A DNA stretch of 64,000 bases, taken from positions 21,224 through 85,223 of the forward strand of contig CACXUY010000020.1 of NCBI GenBank assembly GCA_902770965.1, read 5' to 3'. Shown here piece by piece: positions 25,772 through 34,392 of the stretch. Position 1 is the first letter of the stretch; every line of letters begins with the position of its first letter. Below the pieces are notes generated by a model. The model made no database searches and had not been told where the DNA came from. It worked only from the letters and a program-made list of their open reading frames with translations. Made by a program: the position numbers and the translations under genes. The DNA is from an uncultured Lachnospiraceae bacterium (GTDB lineage Bacteria > Bacillota > Clostridia > Lachnospirales > Lachnospiraceae).

Positions 25772-25879
25772 ACGCGCAGATCCATACCGGGAATTATCCA
25801 GGCTCTGCCGAGCATGGGCTGCGCGGCAAGCCTGGTCTGATCACATCTTCCCTGCTCTATCGGTATGATAACACCGGTC

Positions 25880-26800
25880 TTACATATCCATCTCCTCAAG
25901 AATATACGGCGTGACCTGATACACATAATAATTTAGCCAGTTCGTATACAGAGAATTCGCATGGAGACGCCATGTAAGCTTCGGCTGATTCTCAGGATCG
26001 TCTCCGGGATAGTAATTCTCCGGGATATCCGGATCAAGACCTGCTTCGAGATCCCTGTGATACTCCTTGTCGAGCGTCATCCTGTCATATTCCGGATGGC
26101 CGGTCACGAAGATCATGCTGCCCGACCTGTTCTGTATGAGATAAGCGCCTGCTTCATACGACTTCGCCAGCACTATGAGATCATCTATCGCCCATATGCT
26201 CTCCAAAGGCACAGTCGTATTGCGGGAATGCGGGACCTTAAAGAAATCATCGAAACCTCTTGTCAGCGGCATCTCCCTGGAGAGCAAGTGATGCTTATAG
26301 ACACCCGAGAGCTTTCTGGGCAGCAGCACCTTGTCTATCCCATAATGATGATACAGCCCTGCCTGAGCCGCCCAACAGACATGGATGGTCGAAGTCACAT
26401 GCGTCTTCGTCCAATCCATGATCTCCGCCAGCTCATGCCAGTAGTCAACCTCCTCAAAAGGAAGCATCTCTACCGGCGCGCCGGTTATGATCATCCCGTC
26501 AAAGGTTCTGCGGCGTATCTCATCAAAGGTCACGTAAAACTTGTTGAGATGCCATGAACTCGTATTCTTTGAATGATGTGACGCCATGTGCATGAGCGTT
26601 ATATCAACCTGTAAGGGTGTGTTCGACAAAGCCCTGAAAAGCTGGGTCTCAGTGTCCTGTTTGACCGGCATCAGATTGAGTATGATGATCTGGAGAGGAC
26701 GGATGTCCTGAGATAAAGCCCTGTCCTCGTCCATGACGAATATATTCTCTTTTTCGAGCTCGCTTCTGGCGGGAAGATCCCGCTGGATCTTAATTGGCAT
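25880..26800 (-). CDS. metA: Homoserine O-acetyltransferase, MetA type
   Basis: Activates homoserine by O-acylation, the first committed step of methionine synthesis. 306 residues, normal for MetA. The catalytic cysteine is C142 in [16 protein letters not shown] carries the His/Glu pair at ~235 and 237. Residue 111 is Glu (GAPVE), the position that in characterised MetA proteins gives acetyl-CoA preference, whereas Gly gives succinyl-CoA; so acetyl transfer is predicted despite the usual 'succinyltransferase' label. Start ATG 26800 follows GGAGAGTCC. A structured leader of ~145 nt precedes it. Confidence 0.92.
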   Translation of the reverse strand: MPIKIQRDLPARSELEKENIFVMDEDRALSQDIRPLQIIILNLMPVKQDTETQLFRALSNTPLQVDITLMHMASHHSKNTSSWHLNKFYVTFDEIRRRTFDGMIITGAPVEMLPFEEVDYWHELAEIMDWTKTHVTSTIHVCWAAQAGLYHHYGIDKVLLPRKLSGVYKHHLLSREMPLTRGFDDFFKVPHSRNTTVPLESIWAIDDLIVLAKSYEAGAYLIQNRSGSMIFVTGHPEYDRMTLDKEYHRDLEAGLDPDIPENYYPGDDPENQPKLTWRLHANSLYTNWLNYYVYQVTPYILEEMDM

Positions 26801-26945
26801 GGACTCTCCTTTCTCCCCTATAAACTGTTGGACGCCCAGTCTCCTCTGCGGTATGAGATGCCGCCTGTGGATATCTGGGCGCCCAAAAGCTTATGCCGTA
26901 AACCAAAGACCTGACTCATCCCCACCAGGACAAGCGTCCCTGATC
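26801..26945 (-). promoter_or_regulatory. Structured 5' leader of metA, candidate cis-regulatory RNA
   Basis: Between the promoter and the ATG the RNA can form a hairpin CAGGGAC/GTCCTG (26942-26926). It can also form a 12-bp stem between 26886-26875 and 26839-26828 (one G-U pair), enclosing an inner GCGG/CCGC hairpin (26864-26848). The Shine-Dalgarno sequence follows this stem by about 15 nt. I see no SAM-I signature and no T-box sequence. Confidence 0.45.
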
Positions 26946-26951
26946 CACGTA

Positions 26952-26980
26952 ATGATAATAACTAACTAACAGATTGTCAA
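26952..26980 (-). promoter_or_regulatory. Promoter of metA
   Basis: Leftward TTGACA (26980-26975), 17 bp, TATCAT (26957-26952). Confidence 0.8.
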
Positions 26981-26988
26981 AATGGATA

Positions 26989-27333
26989 TTATAGTTCTAC
27001 AGACTTGCCCTCGGCATCACCGTTGACAACATAATACGCCTTGCCCTCTTCAGGCTTGACATAGATCTCAAGTGTCTTGATGGCACTTGCCTTGTTGCCC
27101 TCTGCCTCGTAAGCTGCAGTGACCTTCTCAGAAAGACCGGACACGACATACTCGCTTCCTGCGTACTGGACATAAACAACTGCGGAAACAGCTTTCTTCC
27201 TGCGGGCAGGCTTCTTCTCTTCAACATCCTCAGTCTTGGCAGCTGCTTTCTTTGAGATCTTCTTAACCGTATTCTCGGCGGCGGCAACTATATCAGCAGC
27301 TTCCTGTGCAACTTTCTTTTTCCTCTCGGTCAT
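26989..27333 (-). CDS. DUF6465 family protein
   Basis: 114 residues: a lysine/alanine-rich N-terminal half resembling a histone-like tail (KKISKKAAAKTEDVEEKK, ARRKK), then a compact C-terminal domain with VYVQYAGSEY, a VTAAYEAEGNK helix and IKTLEIYVKPEEG. Similar proteins occur widely in Lachnospiraceae and are named DUF6465, from memory; function unknown. Basic tail plus small globular domain would suit nucleic-acid binding, but that is inference. Strong promoter at 27458-27486, RBS AGGAGG. Confidence 0.78.
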   Translation of the reverse strand: MTERKKKVAQEAADIVAAAENTVKKISKKAAAKTEDVEEKKPARRKKAVSAVVYVQYAGSEYVVSGLSEKVTAAYEAEGNKASAIKTLEIYVKPEEGKAYYVVNGDAEGKSVEL

Positions 27334-27457
27334 CGTAAATGAACCTCCTGTAAATTATGATCATCTCCCGGACAGGAATAATAGCTGTGGTGGGAATCTG
27401 CCCGGCAATATATATATGAGGGACATCTGAATATGTATCATATATATCCAAAAAATG

Positions 27458-27486
27458 ATTATACATCAGCCTTTATTCAAATTCAA
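27458..27486 (-). promoter_or_regulatory. Promoter of the DUF6465 gene
   Basis: Leftward TTGAAT (27486-27481), 17 bp, TATAAT (27463-27458), giving a leader of about 115 nt. Confidence 0.7.
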
Positions 27487-27569
27487 GTTTATTTTATTTA
27501 ACACCAATCATGTCCATTTAAATTCCGTTCAGTTTGATATGAAAGGAAATGAAAACAGCATATTTCCGC

Positions 27570-29684
27570 CTAATTCCCCGCTCCCTTCACGGCATCCACA
27601 CGCCTGGTTATGAAGCCCGAAAGCTTCCGCATGTATTCGTCAGCTGTGATGCTCCCCTCAGCTACCATGGTAAGCCCCTTCTCCCAGCTCGCGGTAAGTT
27701 CAGGGTTGAGCAAGGACGGGATCGAGGCGTTTACCGTATCGTATATAGCCTCCCCCAGCCTGGTCGGCGTCACGGTCTGCGTCTTTTTTGCGAGGTCAAA
27801 GTAGCCTATCGACACAAGCTTTTTCAAGATCTCTGCCCTGGTCGCGGAAGTCCCTATGCCGCTGCCCTTTATCATGGCACGAAGCTCCTCGTCCTCAATA
27901 AACTGGCCGGCATTCTCCATCGCAAGGATCAGAGATCCCGATGTGTAGCGCTTGGGCGGAGAAGTGGAGCCTTCCTTTATAGAAAACGACTTCGCCGTCA
28001 AAGTGCTGCCCTTCCTGACTCCGGAAAGAAGCTCCACAAGAGCAGGATTGCTGATATCAGCCTCATCGGAGTCGGCGGAGTCGTCTGCCTTCCCCTTCCT
28101 TTGCGCAGGCAAGCCCGTGACAGCAAGATAGCCGCTCTCCTTGAGAGCGCGGAAAGAAGCCGTGAAGCACTCATTCCCTATCTTCAGCTCCAGCCTCCTC
28201 TTCTCGTAGACAGCCGGAGGATAGAAAACAGAAAGAAACCGCTTCACGATCATGTCATAGATCTTCTTTGAAGCCTCTCCTAGTCCCTTCAGAGCGCCTA
28301 GTCCCTGGCCTGTAGGTATCAGGGCATAATGATCCGTGACCTTTGAATCGTCCGTGTAGCGCGTCTTCAGGATCTCTTTATGCCTGCCTTTGCTGAGAAT
28401 CTCCTCCGCGAAAGCAGCGGCAGGAGCATATCCTTTCAGCCCTCCGATATTCCGCCCTATCTCCTTGGCAACGGCAGACGACAGAACGCGTGCGTCTGTT
28501 CTTGGATATGTCACAAGCTTTTTCTCATACAGCTCCTGGATCAGCTTCAGTGTCTCATCGGGGCTTAGCTTCAGTGCCCTTGAAGCGTCGTTCTGTATCT
28601 CGGCGAGGTTGTAAAGCAAAGGCGCATATTTCTTTTCAGTCTTTTTCTCAGACAGCATGACCTTGGCAGGAAGCGGAGGCTCACCCAGGCCGGCGACCAT
28701 TTTCCTGGCATCCTCTTCTTTAAGGAAACCGGTGCCGTTATAAATGGCGGGCGACCCGAACCATGGGCTGCCCTCTGCCGCCTTCCACTGTGCGGAAAAC
28801 AGCCCCTCTATATCCGCGAAGACCTTGAAGAACGGTGTCTTGACAAAATTCCGAATCTCGCGCTCCCGTCTGACTACCATGCCAAGGGTACAGGTCATGA
28901 CGCGTCCCACGGAAATCACCGTTTTGTCCCGATTCAGGAATCTGGAGAGGCTGTAGCCGTATTTGAGGGTCAGGAGGCGTGAGAAATTGATCCCCATGAG
29001 ATAATCCTCCTTGGCCCTCAGATATGCTGATGCCGCAAGATTGTCATAAGCCGACAGGTCTTTTGCCTCGCGTATGCCTCTTTTTATCTCATCTTCAGTC
29101 TGCGAGTCTATCCAGACCCTTCTTCGCTCCTTGCCGTTCACGCCCGACATCTGTTCGACCAATCGGTAAATGTATTCGCCTTCTCGTCCCGAGTCCGTAC
29201 AGACGTATATAGTCGATATATCCGGGCGGTTTAACAGGCCTCGCACGATACCGAACTGCTTCTTCACGCCATCGATGATCTCATAGCGGAAATTGTCCGG
29301 TATGAACGGAAGCGTATCCATGCTCCATCGCTTGAGAGAGGGATCATAGGCATCGGGATAGCTCATCGTGACAAGATGACCGACGCACCAGGTGACGACG
29401 TAAGCAGCCCCCTCTATGTAACCGTCATGATTTTTAGGAAGTCCGAATGACCGGGATGAATTGCCGTCCTGACCTTCTTTTTGATCCGCCTTGCCGGCTC
29501 CGGTCACCTGACCGTCTGTTTGTTCCGCCTGAGCTGCCCTGATCAACTGACCGTTCTTATCGGTTCGTGCCGCTTCGCCGGCAATTCCTACCATATCGGA
29601 AGGATATGAATAAGAAGAGCCCAGGACACGGGCAAATTCGCGCGCGACGCTGGGCTTTTCCGCAATAAACAAAACCTTTGACAT
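27570..29684 (-). CDS. topB: DNA topoisomerase III
   Basis: Type IA topoisomerase that relaxes or decatenates DNA through a covalent tyrosine link. 704 residues: Toprim domain from residue 1 (FIAEKPSVA, later DSGREGEYI), the TopA core and the active-site segment VTYPRTD with its catalytic tyrosine. No zinc-finger tail. An insertion of about 35 residues rich in Q/G/K/D (near 62-97, GQLIRAAQAEQTDGQ) interrupts the Toprim domain. The ATG lies 3 nt after the asd stop, so asd and topB are co-transcribed. Confidence 0.93.
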   Translation of the reverse strand: MSKVLFIAEKPSVAREFARVLGSSYSYPSDMVGIAGEAARTDKNGQLIRAAQAEQTDGQVTGAGKADQKEGQDGNSSRSFGLPKNHDGYIEGAAYVVTWCVGHLVTMSYPDAYDPSLKRWSMDTLPFIPDNFRYEIIDGVKKQFGIVRGLLNRPDISTIYVCTDSGREGEYIYRLVEQMSGVNGKERRRVWIDSQTEDEIKRGIREAKDLSAYDNLAASAYLRAKEDYLMGINFSRLLTLKYGYSLSRFLNRDKTVISVGRVMTCTLGMVVRREREIRNFVKTPFFKVFADIEGLFSAQWKAAEGSPWFGSPAIYNGTGFLKEEDARKMVAGLGEPPLPAKVMLSEKKTEKKYAPLLYNLAEIQNDASRALKLSPDETLKLIQELYEKKLVTYPRTDARVLSSAVAKEIGRNIGGLKGYAPAAAFAEEILSKGRHKEILKTRYTDDSKVTDHYALIPTGQGLGALKGLGEASKKIYDMIVKRFLSVFYPPAVYEKRRLELKIGNECFTASFRALKESGYLAVTGLPAQRKGKADDSADSDEADISNPALVELLSGVRKGSTLTAKSFSIKEGSTSPPKRYTSGSLILAMENAGQFIEDEELRAMIKGSGIGTSATRAEILKKLVSIGYFDLAKKTQTVTPTRLGEAIYDTVNASIPSLLNPELTASWEKGLTMVAEGSITADEYMRKLSGFITRRVDAVKGAGN

Positions 29685-29687
29685 ATG

Positions 29688-30776
29688 TCAATCCTTATTG
29701 GTGATATATCCCTGTTTTACAAGCAGCTCAGCGATGAGTACGGCTCCGCCAGCGGCTCCCCTGAGAGTGTTGTGCGACAATCCCACAAACTTCCAATCAT
29801 ATACGCTGTCCTCGCGAAGACGTCCGGCACAGACGGCCATACCGCCTTCTGTGTCACGATCAAGCTTCGGCTGCGGACGATTGTCCTCTTCAAAATAATG
29901 GATGAACTGCCTGGGGGCGCTTGGAAGCTCCAGCTCCTGAGGAAGTCCCCTGAAGTTCGCCCAACGATCCAGAATCTGCTCCTTGGTAGGCTTTTGTTTG
30001 AAGGACATGAATACCGATGCCGTATGACCGTTGGAAACCGGAACGCGAAGACACTGCGCAGTGATTACAGGTGTCTCGGCTTTAACGATCCTGCCGTCCT
30101 CGATATGCCCCCAAAGGCGTAAAGGCTCCTGCTCGCTCTTCTCCTCTTCGCCGCCGATATAAGGAATTATGTTGTCAATGATCTCAGGCATCTCCTTGAA
30201 GGTCTTGCCCGCCCCGCTTATGGCCTGATAGGTGCTCGCCACAACTACGGTAGGCTCAAACTCCTTCAAGGCATGAAGCATGGGCGCATAGCTCTGGATG
30301 GAGCAGTTCGGCTTGACCACGATGAAGCCCCTCTTCGTGCCGAGCCTCTTCTTCTGGCTCGCAAGCACCTCAAGGTGCTCAGGATTGATCTCCGGCACTA
30401 CCATGGGAACATCGGGAGTCCATCGATGGGCACTGTTATTGGAGACAACGGGAGTCTCGGTCTTCGCGTACTCCTCTTCAATCGCTTTTATCTCTTCCTT
30501 GCTCATGTTCACGGCTGAGAACACCATGTCTACTTCCTTGGCAACCTCTTCCACATCCGTGATATTCTTGACGATCATGCCCTTGACGCACTCAGGCATA
30601 GGGGAGTCCATCTTCCACTTGTCTCCCACAGCTTCTTCATAAGTCTTACCCTCAGAACGTGCGCTTGCCGCAAGAACCTTTATCTCAAAATAAGGATGAT
30701 CATGCAGAAGCGACACAAAACGCTGACCGACCATGCCCGTCGCGCCAAGAATACCCGCCTTAATCTTCTTATCCAT
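29688..30776 (-). CDS. asd: Aspartate-semialdehyde dehydrogenase
   Basis: Reduces aspartyl-phosphate to aspartate semialdehyde, the branch point to lysine/DAP, methionine and threonine. 362 residues of the archaeal/fungal-like subtype: NADP motif GATGMVGQRF (11-20), catalytic cysteine C158 in VVKPNCSIQS, and SNGHTASVF with the substrate histidine. It is divergent from ddh (DAP dehydrogenase) and near metA, so three genes around the aspartate family cluster here. RBS AGGAAGG is 12-14 nt from the ATG. Confidence 0.94.
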   Translation of the reverse strand: MDKKIKAGILGATGMVGQRFVSLLHDHPYFEIKVLAASARSEGKTYEEAVGDKWKMDSPMPECVKGMIVKNITDVEEVAKEVDMVFSAVNMSKEEIKAIEEEYAKTETPVVSNNSAHRWTPDVPMVVPEINPEHLEVLASQKKRLGTKRGFIVVKPNCSIQSYAPMLHALKEFEPTVVVASTYQAISGAGKTFKEMPEIIDNIIPYIGGEEEKSEQEPLRLWGHIEDGRIVKAETPVITAQCLRVPVSNGHTASVFMSFKQKPTKEQILDRWANFRGLPQELELPSAPRQFIHYFEEDNRPQPKLDRDTEGGMAVCAGRLREDSVYDWKFVGLSHNTLRGAAGGAVLIAELLVKQGYITNKD

Positions 30777-30813
30777 CTTCTTCTCTTCCTTCCTCAGCTT
30801 CTGTTAAACTAAC

Positions 30814-30870
30814 GTAACTATGCAGAACCCCGAACTCAGGATGCCGCCTCGCACTCGTTGCGCAGCAGCT
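30814..30870. repeat. Palindromic dispersed repeat, family 1, degenerate copy g
   Basis: CGTAACTATGCAG start and ACTCAGGATGCCGCCTCGCA interior correspond to GGTAACTATTCAGC and ACTCGGGATGCCGCGCAT of copy a. The right end is diverged. It fills part of the 341-bp gap between asd and ddh. Confidence 0.5.
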
Positions 30871-31057
30871 TCGTGCTTCGAAGCTTCACCTCATCGTCGG
30901 GCTTTCTTGCTTCAACAGACACTTAGAGTGCGCGTCAATACCCGACTTCTGCCCATGATAGCAAAGTGCGGCGAACTTTTCAAGCTCTGTGACGTTTTTA
31001 ATGAATAATATGTAGGTTAAATCTGGAAAAATGCCTGCCATCTCCTCAGGTTTTATT

Positions 31058-31086
31058 TTGACAATGAAACCAACTGATGATATCAT
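31058..31086 (+). promoter_or_regulatory. Promoter of ddh
   Basis: TTGACA (31058-31063), 17 bp, TATCAT (31081-31086), giving a leader of about 25 nt. The hexamers are identical to those of the metA promoter. Confidence 0.8.
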
Positions 31087-31117
31087 TGAAAATGATTTTT
31101 TCAGAAAGGAGAAAACT

Positions 31118-32104
31118 ATGAGTATCCGGATCGGTATTTTAGGTTATGGCAATCTTGGCCGCGGCGTTGAGAGCGCGGTGATGCAGAATCCTGACATGGA
31201 GCTTGTCGGCGTTTTCACCCGCAGAAACCCTTCGAGCATCCAGCTCAAGACAGAAGGAGTCCCCGTACTGAAGGCAGACGAGCTTCCTGCATGGAAGGAT
31301 AAGATCGATGTCCTGGTCCTCTGCGGAGGCAGCGCGACCGACTTAGCTACACAGACTCCCGCATATGCCGGTATGTTCAACGTTATAGACAGCTATGATA
31401 CCCACGCGAACATCCCCGCCCATTTCAATGACGTGGATTCCGCCGCGAAGGCAGGAGGCAAGACAGCCCTCATAAGCTGCGGATGGGATCCAGGCATGTT
31501 CTCCCTCAACAGGCTGTACTCCGAGTGCATCCTCAGCGAAGGCGCATCTTATACATTCTGGGGAAAGGGCGTCAGTCAGGGTCACTCCGACGCGATACGC
31601 CGCATAGAAGGCGTGGCTGACGCAAGGCAGTATACTATCCCCGTCGAGAGCGCGGTTGAAGCTGTCCGCTCCGGCAGCAACCCTGAACTCACTACCAGAC
31701 AGAAGCATACACGTGAGTGCTTCGTAGTCGCCAAGGAAGGGGCAGACAAGGCGAGGATCGAGAACGAGATAAAGACGATGCCCAACTACTTCGCTGATTA
31801 CGACACCACGGTGCATTTTATCAGCCAGGAGGAGCTTGACCGCGATCACAAAGGTCTTCCTCATGGCGGTTATGTCATCCGCACAGGCGTGACAGGAGTG
31901 AACAAAGAGAACAAGCACGTCATCGAGTACAAGCTCAAGCTTGATTCTAACCCTGAATTCACCGGCAGCGTCCTTGTCTGCTACGCCAGGGCCATCTTCA
32001 GGCTTGCTTCTGAAGGCCGCACCGGCTGCATGACAGTATTCGATATTGCGCCCGCTTACCTTTCCGCCAGGAGCGGAGAGGAACTCAGGGCGAAGATGCT
32101 GTGA
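31118..32104 (+). CDS. ddh: meso-Diaminopimelate D-dehydrogenase
   Basis: Single-step NADPH-dependent amination of tetrahydrodipicolinate to meso-DAP for peptidoglycan and lysine. 328 residues, the family length. NADP motif GILGYGNLGRGVE (residues 6-18), the VFTRR dinucleotide-selecting arginines (~33-37), CGGSATD, and the catalytic-region CGWDPGMFS and GKGVSQGHSDA segments. ATG 31118 (AGAAAGGAG upstream) is preferred to an earlier in-frame ATG that overlaps the promoter. This route implies that DAP can bypass the succinylase/acetylase pathways. Confidence 0.95.
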   Translation: MSIRIGILGYGNLGRGVESAVMQNPDMELVGVFTRRNPSSIQLKTEGVPVLKADELPAWKDKIDVLVLCGGSATDLATQTPAYAGMFNVIDSYDTHANIPAHFNDVDSAAKAGGKTALISCGWDPGMFSLNRLYSECILSEGASYTFWGKGVSQGHSDAIRRIEGVADARQYTIPVESAVEAVRSGSNPELTTRQKHTRECFVVAKEGADKARIENEIKTMPNYFADYDTTVHFISQEELDRDHKGLPHGGYVIRTGVTGVNKENKHVIEYKLKLDSNPEFTGSVLVCYARAIFRLASEGRTGCMTVFDIAPAYLSARSGEELRAKML

Positions 32105-32124
32105 TCGAATAATATGAAAACATA

Positions 32125-32157
32125 AGACGTGGGCGGTCGGCCAAACTGCCCACGTCT
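32125..32157. terminator. Hairpin between convergent ddh and traX
   Basis: AGACGTGGGC (32125-32134) pairs GCCCACGTCT (32148-32157). U tracts are modest on both strands. Confidence 0.65.
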
Positions 32158-32171
32158 CGTATATAGTTTAA

Positions 32172-33011
32172 TCAAAGTATAAGCTTCAAAGTCCAGAGAA
32201 TGAATTGATGCGCAGGATAAAAGATCCTGTAAAAGATACGGAAATCCTTGCCGTTATAGCCCCTCTCTCCTTGATACGCAGCTGCCAGAGGCATGCCAAA
32301 GGATGCCCATGTATTCCTCTTATACCAACGAAAATACCAGTTTATATTATCTATGAAGGACTGCATACTAATCCCGGCGCGATGATGAACCTCAACCCAT
32401 TCAACGGCTACAAAGACCAACGTCATGATGACCAGATAGGCAAGCCGCGTCGGATAATCCTTGTCATAAAACTTATCAAAATAGAGCTTATAGATCATGA
32501 TGAGCAGGATACCGCTCCCAGAGTAGCCGATATGGAAGCAATAGCATACCGCTATAGCGGCTGCCCATACTACGGCGCGGAGCGCAACTGACAGACAGGA
32601 AGGAATAACGAAAGAATCGATGCTGCGGCCTGACGAAGCGTTGCCGTCCGGTGAATTCCTTCCGTCTTTCGGGGTATGATCTCTTATCCATCCGGTGACC
32701 GTCAGGGCTGCCATAGCGATAAAGAATTGCAGGACCTGATTCTGTGCGTCCCAGTCGACCGGCACACCTTCCGACATCAAGTCGTAGGTAAACTCTGATA
32801 CGACAGCAAGAAGAAGCAGGCGCAGGAGATACCTCCTCAAGCCTCCTTCTTTTTTTCTGACATGATAATAACCGTTGACTATGAGAAATGCGTAAAGCGG
32901 AAAGGCTATCCTCCCAATACACCTCAAAAAAGGGTCAATCGAAAAGACCACCTGTATATGGTCCAAGAGCATCGTGACCATAGCTGTCAGCTCAAGCACG
33001 AAAACGGTCAT
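32172..33011 (-). CDS. TraX family membrane protein
   Basis: 279 residues with about eight hydrophobic segments. TraX hallmarks: MLLDHI near residue 15, then GRIAFPLYAFLIVNGY, with RYLLRLLLLAVVSEF following. In F plasmids TraX N-acetylates pilin; the many chromosomal Firmicute copies are thought to be acyltransferases of unknown substrate. It stands alone here with no conjugation genes, so a pilin role is unlikely. Confidence 0.85.
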   Translation of the reverse strand: MTVFVLELTAMVTMLLDHIQVVFSIDPFLRCIGRIAFPLYAFLIVNGYYHVRKKEGGLRRYLLRLLLLAVVSEFTYDLMSEGVPVDWDAQNQVLQFFIAMAALTVTGWIRDHTPKDGRNSPDGNASSGRSIDSFVIPSCLSVALRAVVWAAAIAVCYCFHIGYSGSGILLIMIYKLYFDKFYDKDYPTRLAYLVIMTLVFVAVEWVEVHHRAGISMQSFIDNINWYFRWYKRNTWASFGMPLAAAYQGERGYNGKDFRIFYRIFYPAHQFILWTLKLIL

Positions 33012-33089
33012 GGATGAAATCTCCTCCTATCTTCACTATACGTACTTGCCCCACTGCTCCCGGCACGTAGCCTGGAACAAAAAACAATA

Positions 33090-33114
33090 GGGTATGGACT
33101 GAAACTCCATACCC
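33090..33114 (-). terminator. Terminator of tRNA-Gly
   Basis: GGGTATGGA pairs TCCATACCC around a 7-nt loop; reading leftward it is followed by TATTGTTTTTTG. Confidence 0.6.
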
Positions 33115-33127
33115 CAAAAAAAGAAAG

Positions 33128-33199
33128 AGCGCGAGACGGGATTCGAACCCGCGGCCCCTACCTTGGCAAGGTAATGCTCCACCACTGAGCCACTCGCGC
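33128..33199 (-). tRNA. tRNA-Gly (GCC anticodon)
   Basis: 72-nt cloverleaf read leftward: acceptor GCGCGAG pairs CTCGCGC, D arm GGCTCAGTGGTGGAGC, anticodon loop with GCC between CATTACC and GGTAGG, T arm GCGGGTTCGAATCCCGT, discriminator T. CCA is not encoded. Confidence 0.96.
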
Positions 33200-33223
33200 A
33201 TCGTGCTCACAAGCACGTATGAT

Positions 33224-33252
33224 ATAGTAACTCAGCTTTTCTAAATTGTCAA
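33224..33252 (-). promoter_or_regulatory. Promoter of tRNA-Gly
   Basis: Leftward TTGACA (33252-33247), 17 bp, TACTAT (33229-33224), about 25 bp before the tRNA 5' end. Confidence 0.8.
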
Positions 33253-33387
33253 GCACATTTTCAAAATTTTCTGCGGCAGCTTATCAAGATTTATTAACAT
33301 AAATCCTTATTATTTCGGCCAAATTCCGTATTAATACTTGAAGCAAACAATTCATTAGACCATGGAGTGTGAATATTAAAATTGTTG

Positions 33388-33416
33388 TTGCACAATATCG
33401 TCAAATACGATATTAT
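33388..33416 (+). promoter_or_regulatory. Promoter of the OPRT-like gene
   Basis: TTGCAC (33388-33393), 17 bp, TATTAT (33411-33416). The spacer contains an AATATCGTCAAATACGATATT inverted repeat that could be an operator. Confidence 0.6.
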
Positions 33417-33476
33417 ACAGTTATATGATTGTCCACAGATTGCTGTGGGAAAACATAGAAGAAAGGAGAGCTATTC

Positions 33477-34118
33477 ATGATAGGATCATCGACAACAGTT
33501 TCCTGTTCACGCAACCCCAGAATCACGGTAAAGGATATTCCCGGCCATTTTGCTCTGACATACTCTCATACCAACGCATATGTGGATATCGTGGAAGTCA
33601 AACGAAGCATGAAAATGGCAGCTGATGCCGCTGCAATACTTGCCGAAGCGTACGCATACGCGCTCCAGATTGATACGATCGTCGCTATGGACGGAACGGA
33701 GATACTTGGAGCTTTCCTGGCGGAAAGTCTTGTCAGGGGAAACAGGCACGCTGTAGATCAGAATTCGGATATTCACGTGGTTACTCCTGAGCTTGAGAAT
33801 TCAACCCAGATGATTTTCCGTGATAATCTGCAGCCCATGATCCGGGGGAAGAAGTCTCTGGTCCTCTGCGGTTCGCTGCTGACCGGTATCAAGGTCAAGA
33901 AGGCTATGGAATGCGTAAAATGGTATGGCGGCACCATCGTTGGCGTCGCGGCAGTCTTCTCGATACTGGATGAGATCGGAGGAATACCGGTTCAGTCCCT
34001 CTTCGGAAAGCAAGATTTCCCCGGTTATCAGTCATGGGATGGTGCCGAATGCCCGCTCTGCAAGAGCGGCCAGAAGATCGACGCTCTGGCAAACTGCTAC
34101 GGCTATTCCAGGCTGTGA
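33477..34118 (+). CDS. Orotate phosphoribosyltransferase-like protein
   Basis: 213 residues with a type I phosphoribosyltransferase-like core. FALTYSHTNAYVD starts the domain, DTIVAMDGTEILGAFLAE carries the substrate side, and FRDNLQPMIRGKKSLVLCGSLLTG aligns with the PRPP loop. The two acidic residues normal in the PRPP motif (VDD) are replaced by LCGS. A C-terminal CPLCKSGQKIDALANCYGYS segment with a CxxC is shared with similar Lachnospiraceae proteins I recall. Activity is uncertain: it may bind a nucleotide without classic catalysis. GGAGAG precedes the ATG. Confidence 0.7.
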   Translation: MIGSSTTVSCSRNPRITVKDIPGHFALTYSHTNAYVDIVEVKRSMKMAADAAAILAEAYAYALQIDTIVAMDGTEILGAFLAESLVRGNRHAVDQNSDIHVVTPELENSTQMIFRDNLQPMIRGKKSLVLCGSLLTGIKVKKAMECVKWYGGTIVGVAAVFSILDEIGGIPVQSLFGKQDFPGYQSWDGAECPLCKSGQKIDALANCYGYSRL

Positions 34119-34213
34119 TGCCCATCATTCCCAGTCAATAGAGCTTCTGCAGCGACAGTCGGTGTTCCTTGATGATGACGCTGCTGCGGCAATATATACG
34201 TTCTTATGTGTAA

Positions 34214-34245
34214 ATATTCAGCACCCCGAGTCCGGGGTGCTTTTA
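34214..34245 (+). terminator. Terminator-like family 1 repeat, copy c
   Basis: ATTCAGCACCCCGAGTCCGG start and GGGGTGCTTTTA end form GCACCCC..GGGGTGC with a short loop and a T run, located after the OPRT-like gene. It uses the same ATTCAGCACCCCGAGTC sequence as the dispersed palindromic repeats, so it is both a repeat member and a plausible terminator. Confidence 0.7.
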
Positions 34246-34374
34246 CTTTAGAAGTCGGCCCCCTGCGAAGCAGGGTGGCCATATAGGGATGCATTCATAC
34301 ACGCATGTATGCTGCAACGACTTCTACACGTCGTGGCAGCAGTTGTGGCAGCACAGGCGTGCTATGGATGTTTA
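34243..34374 (+). repeat. Dispersed multi-hairpin repeat, copy 2 of 2
   Basis: About 132 bp, nearly identical to 3805-3933 over the first ~100 bp including all loop sequences. The difference is an insertion AGTTGTGGCAGC here against a duplicated GCGTGCTAT there. It lies between the convergent OPRT-like and EAL genes, directly against the terminator-like repeat. Confidence 0.8.
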
Positions 34375-34392
34375 TTTTGTTATTAGCAAGGT

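Noticed and set aside
26801..26945. SAM-I riboswitch or T-box upstream of metA
   Set aside because: No SAM-I core sequence, no T-box AGGGTGGNACCGCG and no specifier-loop arrangement could be found. A possible GTGGAT/ATCCAC pseudoknot was dropped because one partner lies at or before the predicted transcription start.
27549..28271. Plus-strand open frame (240 codons) opposite topB
   Set aside because: The minus strand encodes the conserved C-terminal part of topoisomerase III here; the plus-strand product is Arg/Leu-rich without a family.
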